From Burhinus oedicnemus (taxonomy: Eukaryota; Chordata; Aves; Charadriiformes; Burhinidae), in the NCBI GenBank assembly GCA_008921705.1, contig VFFE01007510.1:2208030-2272029 (forward strand): a stretch of DNA of 64,000 nt. Direction: 5' to 3'. Positions within the stretch are counted from its first letter, which is position 1. Every line of letters starts with the position of its first letter. The notes beneath the pieces were generated by a model. That model had not been told where the DNA came from. It worked only from the letters and a program-made list of their open reading frames with translations, and made no database searches. The translations under genes were made by a program, and so were the position numbers. This document shows positions 58,531 to 64,000 of the stretch, in pieces.

Positions 58531-59596
58531 ATCAGTGACATCCAAACCAAGGACAACTGCAATTCTTTCAACTGCATCAAAATCCAATGCAATAAGAAAT
58601 GCCTTAAGAATTTTTTTCCCTACACTTAGATGACGTTGCTGAAGTCAGGCTGTATAGCAAGTTGTATGCAGACAATTACATTAGAAAAACATATTCACAA
58701 AAATTCTAGTAGAAACAAGGTATGTCAATTGTTTTATTATTCACACTATATGTTTTGTCCCTTTTTCTAATCCATGCGTTACATTTTTTCTTACAGGAAA
58801 GAAATGGCTTGCTTATAATATTGGCCTAAAATGTTGTTACAATACACTAGTGTATCAACAATGAGATTTTTCTGAAACAAAAAAGCTCACCCCAAACATT
58901 TTTAAAAATTAAGATGCCTTCTTGCTGCTTTGACTGAAAACATTAATTTATGGGGGAAAAAAATCATAAGCCATTTGCATCTCTCTCTTTCTTAGACACA
59001 CATAACACAGGCTATTTCCTAGTTTTATGAGGAAGTTTTTCTAATTATTTCCCTGATTTCATTAATTCAGCCTCCACTTTTTGCCTTTTAACTTAAATTT
59101 CTATTTCCTTAATTGTGCAACCCCAGTTTAGACAGTGACTCACTTTGGCACAAGCTAACAACTGCAACATGACCCAGCAAGACAGTGGTGTCTACTGTCA
59201 GGAAACAAAGATAAACAATGAAAACTGAAAGGACCTGAAAAGTCCTACTCCAACAAAACCTGGTCTCATCTTTAAGGAACTGACTTAGCCAACATGGAGC
59301 TGAGGAGAAGGGAAGGAGGGAGAAAAGCCAAGCCGCAATATAGAAAATGTATTTTCATTGACTTCCAAAATATAGGCTATGATTTATCCCCCTCTTCCAC
59401 ATCTTACTGCCTTTTTTTTTTTGCATTAAATCTCAAATGTTTATATGACTACAGAAAGAGACAAAGGTGAACACGTTTTAAGTTCAGGACTAGTTGCACC
59501 TTTGAAACTCTCTTCACTTCTTTAAAATTCTAATCAAAACTTACGTGTTCTTATTTGGAAGATGTTCACCTTCGGCAAGTATGGCCTTTAATTCCG

Positions 59597-59625
59597 CCCC
59601 CGCAACCCCCCCCACCCCACCCCCC
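59597..59625 (-). other. G-quadruplex-prone G-rich tract
   Basis: On the minus strand four G-runs of 6, 4, 8 and 5 are separated by 1, 1 and 4 bases. This meets the usual four-run, short-loop criterion. It lies on the TAB2 sense strand. Confidence 0.7.
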
Positions 59626-62600
59626 AATCCTGTTCCCTTTACGCCTCTTTAAATCAGGTAAGTAAGTTTAGCAATAGTTTAGACAAACAGATGAAAAATT
59701 CAGAAAATGTTAGTACAGCCCCATATGAGTTATCAGTAAGAGGGTTGTCTAAATGCTGACACTTCAATCTTCTTACTGAGGATAAAAGGTAAGGGTAAGT
59801 AGAAGGGTATAAGGGAATATAAAGGATATAAGGCTAACTCTTGCCATAAGCAGAAGCTGGAGAAACAAAAATGCTAGGTCTGGAAAACAGATCTGGAGAG
59901 AACTACCACCTCTGCTTTAAGACTTACGAGAATCTTGTTTTCTCTGTAATGTTCCCAGAATAGACTGAACCAGTCAAAGATGTCTCCATCCTTCATGTAT
60001 TCTATTGCTCTAAGGGTCATTACTACTGCAGCAAGGGCAACACTTATGCTTTTGAATGCAGTTGTCACAGCACACTGCTGAAATCTCCTCAAGCCATACA
60101 ATTAGGATGGAAACTTATTTTACTAAGTGTCTAACTCAGCCAATGAGATGCAATTACATTTCATAAGGCAAGCAAGAGAGGTCTCTAGCTTGAGGAATTC
60201 TCACTCCCAAATTTTAAAAGTGAGCTTCTGACAATAGGTATAATAGAACAACAGCAATAAAGTCTTCAAGACTAATTTCCTGCTACAATAAGGTTACTAT
60301 GAGAACAAAATTGCTATGAAGAATAGTCCTGCTGTGTTTTTGCTCTCACAGCTATGTTACGTACTGTTCATCATATTCTACAAATGACGTCAGACCAACG
60401 CAATAACTGAATAAAAGGCCTCAAAATCACATAAATGTACCAAAGGCAAATTAAATCTAGTTGTGATGCTCTGTATTACTTATAAATTTAAGGGTGGTTC
60501 AGTCATATCATGACAGCCAAACTCCAGAAATGGTACCTACTGTAAATATATCTCGCTTTTAATTAATTGTCTTAAATCTGTGTGTAGTGTTCAACATTTG
60601 ATACATCCACTGTAGAGCAGACTATATTAATGGTGACTTAACTCAGTAAAGACTTTAATACACATTCACATAAAATAACTTTACTTTTGTAAAAATGAAA
60701 AAAAAAAAAATCAAAAAAAAAATCAAACACCGGGAAGTTAAGAAGAGTAAAAAAAAATTAGTAACATCACAATTAAGCCATAAGACATGTGTTCGCATGC
60801 ACATCACTCAAGTCCTGCCTAACATCATGTAATAACTCCACAGTAACGCCATGAATAGAATTGCACACTCTGATTCTAACACGCTGGAACACAACCACAG
60901 ACAATTTCTCTCTTCTTATCATACTACCATACTCCAGCTCATTCATCACCTTTCTTTTGTATTTTACTAGGCAAAACACCACACTTCTGAACTATGGTAT
61001 CTTCCAAACAGTCTTATCAACACAGTCTCTTTGCTGATCTCATTTTAGAACACAGCAGCAATTCTAACTTGTGAAACAACAAGAATTTTTCCAGGTCACA
61101 GGATCAAAAATCTCTGATTTCCCATATGCCAAGCAGGCACTTAGAGAACAATAGTAACATTTTGTGAAAATTTATAGCGAGGGCTCTCATATCTGTGGCA
61201 GTCATACAACCAGGAACTGTCAGCACTGGTATACAATGTGCACACACCACCCCCCTCCCCTGCCCCGTTCAGCCTGCTGAAGCCACATTCACGTAGCATT
61301 TCACTGTGATTCACAGACTACTTTGAGAATGCCTGGTTTATACTAAACACCACTCAAAAGAAGTGTTGGAAGTGAAAAACTCCCCAGCAGTACTACTGGC
61401 TTTAAAGGGATTATCTGCTCAGAGAAAACGAAAAAGATGCCAAGGACAGCTTCAGCAACACTACTTTGAGTAAGTCTGTAAGCTATTACAAGTTACAAAC
61501 TGTATAATGTAAAAGCAAAATAAATTCATCACATATCACCTTCAATGTTCTTTTCTATACTGAACGAATAGTGCCCTCTATGTAAAAATGTATGTTATAC
61601 GCCACATACAAATGTAGTTTGAAGCTCTGGTGAATGTTGTGATCCCATTTACACGAAAGCCATTGCTCAAAGCATTAAAATGGATCATGACCAACCCATA
61701 GCTGTGTATTTGGATTGTTAGTGCACTGCACTGGAAGAGGAAGGAACAAGCTGTCTTTCTTCCTCCTGGTTGTCACGTATAGCCATGATACCACACAACT
61801 TCCTCATAGTAGCAACGTATACTCCTCACCACACAAGTTTTTACTTTTCAAGCCACTGAATTCACATTCACAGTTCAAGCCTTCATTACCACAAACCAAA
61901 TCCTTTTACTTATGTTTCAATGAAGTTGTAAATGAAGGTTAAGTTGCTTGACTTGTATTTGTAACTCGATATGGTAACTTAACCAGTCAATAAATTACAC
62001 TGTGGGACTATCACTCCTAGTATATCAAAGTTTCCTTATGAAACACTAATATCAAAATCATTCATATGCGTAATTTAAGTAGGTTTATACCAGGCATGGT
62101 ATGATGGTTAGGACAAGAGGCATTTAGGTATGAGGTCCAGGTTCTCTCAAGGGTAAAATCTTGCTTTTCTCTCCATTAGTACCTGGGCTGGCACTTCCCC
62201 TTTCTCCCTTGAGCAAGCACTTGTATGAAAAAATTAGATTACTTATTCAGAACACATCTTAGTCTATTTAGTAATCCCATTTTTGGGGGGCTAGGTTAAT
62301 TTTAACCTAAATCAGTTTCCCAGCCTTGTTCATCACTCTGCCAATCAAATGCTTGTGCCAACTGGAGCAACAGAAGCTGGTAGAAGTTGTGCCAGCTAAA
62401 ATCATTCTCAGAACTATGATCTGAAGATGAAAAACTATTTCAGAGAATACTAATGCTAGCCTTCTTCCCTGATGTTCTTCTGGGGGGGAGGAAATTACTT
62501 AGTGCCAATGGAGTAAGTTTTTGGAATGTTTTTTAACAGTATGTCTAGCAAGACAAGTACTTTATTCTCATTTACAATCCAAATGGAATGAACAAAAATT

Positions 62601-64000
62601 TAACCCTTAAAGAGCTTTCAGCTAGTGTTTTCAACTTTACCCCCGGTATAAGTTATGTAAGACTAGCTAATAGTTTTTAAAATATACCGTTTACAGAGAA
62701 ACTGGAAGTAGCTTTGGACTGTTAAAGCAAGCATCGAACAACAGAACACAAATAGTTCTATTTCATATATACCAGACTTGAGAAAGTATTCAAACAGCTC
62801 CTAAGTAGCAGCAGGCTACGGGCATCACATCAGATTTTAATGTTTCACTGATCATATGTTAGAGAAAGTGTTGCAAAATAATTTATCAAAATATTTTTTC
62901 AAAGTAACTATTTAGCCAGATTTCAACAAAAGTATAGTCTGAAAACTTATTGACCAAATATTGCCAACTAAAACAAATGCAAATGCTGTTAGTGTCACAA
63001 GTAACACCTATCTGTATTTCAGTAGCCTAGAGCAAAAGGATAGAGAACCAAGTAAGAGAGAAAGCTCTTAGATTTTGGCAGTGAGCTTTCCCCCTATGGA
63101 CAGAACAGGCTGTCCCCACAAAACTAGTATTTACCAAACGTGGCTCAACGATCAAATTACACTTTCTCTGGCATTCACCAAGTAGTGAATGCATGTGTCA
63201 CAAAAAGCCACAAAGAATCCAAGAAGTTTAAAGAGTAACTCCAAGTATTCCCTTTACTTTCCACATACTCCTTTCAGATAGCGTTCTCAGTTCCATGTTC
63301 CGTATGCAAAAAGTGACTTATTTCATATATTCATATTTCAAGAACAAATAATTTCAACCAGATCAATTAAAATAATCTAAATATAATCAAGTAACTTAAA
63401 TCATCAGTCCAAGACGGTAATGGTACTGACCGTAACGTGTCAAAAGCAGGACTTTTCTTGTAATTCAGACTGCCAAACTAAGAGAATGTTTTATGGCAAA
63501 AATGTTATGCATGGAAAAAGAAAAAAAAAAGCTGCTAAAACCAGAATTGTGCTCATTCAGATTAAGGACTCCACAAATAACATTCATCACTATTCCTGAA
63601 GATTCATAACTTTCTTGTTCTTTGTTAATTAAATAACAACATTTATTTTAACATACTAATGCAAAGCAGTCATCTCAATTTTTACCATATACTTGTGCCC
63701 AAAACTGAACAATGAAAATAATATGGCCTCTTTAAGGCCTTTCATTCATTCCCCCTTTCTCCTGAAAGAGAAGACACTAATTAAAAATATTTTAGCTAAA
63801 ATCTACAGGCTTCCAGACAAATGAAACCTAGTTAGTCAGCCACCTAAGAGTTTTCCATTTTTAACTCTTCAAAGTAGTTTCAGAATTAACAATCTAGCCT
63901 ACTTTATTTTTGGAGGAATAGAAATAAAAAATCCTCTGAATATATGTGCCTGAAATCTCTACGAACCTTTTCACACCAAGTCCAAAGGCCACTCATTGTA

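Larger units (their letters stand above)
43754..64000 (-). other. 5' TAB2 intron / upstream region
   Basis: No coding exon is recognised. This is taken as the long 5' intron typical of TAB2, perhaps with non-coding leader exons I cannot identify. It contains CR1 copies at 51158-51696, 55063-55910 and 58282-58530, an N gap, and a G-rich tract at 59597-59625. No CpG-island-like promoter is seen, so the main promoter is probably past 64000. Confidence 0.65.

Noticed and set aside
43754..64000. An intronic SUMO4-like retrogene, as in the primate TAB2 locus
   Set aside because: No SUMO-like reading frame is present. The primate retrogene is lineage-specific.

Overview
The window is vertebrate genomic DNA and most likely avian. 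It is AT-rich and intron-dense, its protein-coding exons have GT/AG boundaries, and it carries several CR1 LINEs whose 3' ends and reverse-transcriptase remnants look typical of birds. I cannot name the species. No bacterial, viral or CRISPR content is seen.

Layout. (1) 1-5261, plus strand: the 3' half of ZC3H12D (Regnase-4), a CCCH zinc-finger/PIN-type RNase gene. Four coding exons are visible (210-349, 1362-1596, 3366-3472, 4210-5261) and give about 510 residues; the first exons lie left of the window. Its probable 3' UTR runs to about 7.65 kb. (2) About 7.65-22.4 kb: intergenic DNA with homopolymers and no recognisable gene. (3) 24225-43665, minus strand: the complete coding region of TAB2 in six coding exons (698 codons), with a probable 3' UTR from about 22.4 kb to 24224. 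(4) 43754-64000: 5' TAB2 intron sequence with CR1 copies, a 20-base assembly gap next to a poly-A run, and G-rich tracts. The TAB2 promoter is not in the window.

The two genes are tail to tail, as in human 6q25.1. They act on opposite sides of innate immune signalling: TAB2 links K63-polyubiquitin to TAK1 and promotes NF-kB/MAPK activation, while the Regnase family degrades inflammatory mRNAs.

I found no evidence of a wholly new biological system. The observations most worth follow-up are regulatory or evolutionary: two abutting triloop hairpins in the probable ZC3H12D 3' UTR, an 8-mer miR-155 site in the probable TAB2 3' UTR, two overlapping uORFs just before the TAB2 start codon, a CR1 nested inside an opposite-strand CR1, an old degraded CR1, and an Arg-to-Trp change in the ZC3H12D RNase domain.
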